Part shown: in pieces, positions 11,447 to 11,554 of the stretch
Layout of the letters: each line of letters begins with the position of its first letter
Position numbering within the stretch: the first letter of the stretch is position 1
Source: Patescibacteria group bacterium
GTDB taxonomy: Bacteria > Patescibacteriota > Minisyncoccia > Phycocordibacterales > UBA2100
Assembly: GCA_015489565.1 (NCBI GenBank)
Contig: WFZM01000002.1
Coordinates: 1-11,554, forward strand
DNA length: 11,554 nucleotides
Reading direction: 5' to 3'
Program-made: the position numbers and the translations under genes
The notes under the pieces: model-generated
Seen by the model: only the letters and a program-made list of their open reading frames with translations
Told to the model about the DNA's origin: nothing
Databases searched by the model: none

Positions 11447-11554
11447 GACCCACTTTCTGGAGGTATCTGATAGATTTTAAAGCACTGAGAGTATTTAGCC
11501 GGTGAAATGCCTGCGATTTGCTCATTAACATTATAATGTCGATCGACATTATAA
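11440..11554 (-). CDS. C-terminal 37 residues of a gene entering from the right, possibly an integrase-type transposase
   Basis: The minus-strand frame is open from the right edge to a TAA at 11442-11440, which overlaps the terminator stem. The visible peptide begins YNVDRHYNVNEQIAGISPAK and continues with a Tyr, an aromatic/basic segment and a PPESGSM end. The pattern YN..R.Y..N....G.SP.KY is like the tail of rve-fold (DDE integrase core) transposases, in which a short YN..R.H....G.TP..Y block follows the catalytic Glu. I cannot see the catalytic part. The resemblance is suggestive only, because 37 residues could fit by chance. The downstream terminator does support a real gene end here. Confidence 0.45.
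   Translation of the reverse strand, partial: YNVDRHYNVNEQIAGISPAKYSQCFKIYQIPPESGSM
11531..11554. repeat. Perfect 24-nt palindrome with an 18-nt repeat phase, at the window edge
   Basis: Bases 11531-11554 read identically on both strands, with CGATCG at the centre. The unit ACATTATAATGT (11529-11540), itself a palindrome, is followed by CGATCG and a second, truncated copy, giving an 18-nt repeat phase that runs off the edge. On the minus strand it encodes YNV twice, six residues apart, in the putative transposase tail. Confidence 0.6.

Noticed and set aside
11443..11554. An alternative minus-strand frame starting MSKSQAFHRLNTLSAL within the right end.
   Set aside because: It would run through the terminator hairpin into the noncoding segment; the other frame ends at the stem and matches a gene end better.

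Overview
The window reads as a piece of chromosome from an ultra-small Candidate Phyla Radiation bacterium (Patescibacteria, most likely Parcubacteria/OD1). Three things point there, by family resemblance only. First, there is a short exported protein at 912-1409 of a type I associate with Parcubacteria. Second, housekeeping genes (rsmA, a UvrD/PcrA-type helicase, an exonuclease III) sit among large unrecognised proteins with single membrane anchors. Third, promoters lie almost on top of start codons and hardly any gene has a Shine-Dalgarno sequence. TGA is used as a stop (5443-4808 gene; xth), so the code is the standard bacterial one, not the UGA-Gly code of Gracilibacteria. No rRNA, tRNA or CRISPR array was seen.

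Layout. 1-866 (-): membrane-anchored unknown protein, cut by the left edge. 912-1409 (+): exported small protein, divergent from it across 45 bp. 1418-1448: bidirectional terminator. 1499-2296 (-): rsmA. 2388-2759 (+): 123-residue Cys-rich unknown, followed by a strong terminator. 2838-7775 (-): apparent three-gene operon, with a 773-aa single-pass membrane/coiled-coil protein, then a 211-aa unknown, then a UvrD-like helicase whose start overlaps the preceding stop. The operon is driven by a textbook TTGACA-17-TATAAT promoter. 7776-8117: divergent regulatory region with a second strong promoter facing right and a foldable leader. 8118-9293 (+): LysM/M23 peptidoglycan hydrolase. 9318-9370: perfect 25-bp hairpin. 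9459-10235 (+): xth, overlapping by 4 nt a 320-aa unknown (10232-11194). 11195-11439: no gene, but a promoter, foldable sequence and a terminator. 11440-11554 (-): the last codons of a gene entering from the right, possibly an integrase-type transposase, ending at the window edge in a perfect 24-nt palindrome.

Themes. Several mRNAs look leaderless or nearly so (-10 hexamer 6-10 nt from the start codon), and downstream genes start by stop/start overlap. Nucleic-acid maintenance (helicase, AP endonuclease/exonuclease III, rRNA methylase) is interleaved with cell-envelope functions (M23 hydrolase, exported and anchored proteins). The least explained items are the foldable leader before the M23 gene, an 11-nt element at identical distance before the M23 and xth starts, the UvrD-linked membrane/coiled-coil operon, the small Cys/His/Asp protein, and the noncoding segment at the right end.
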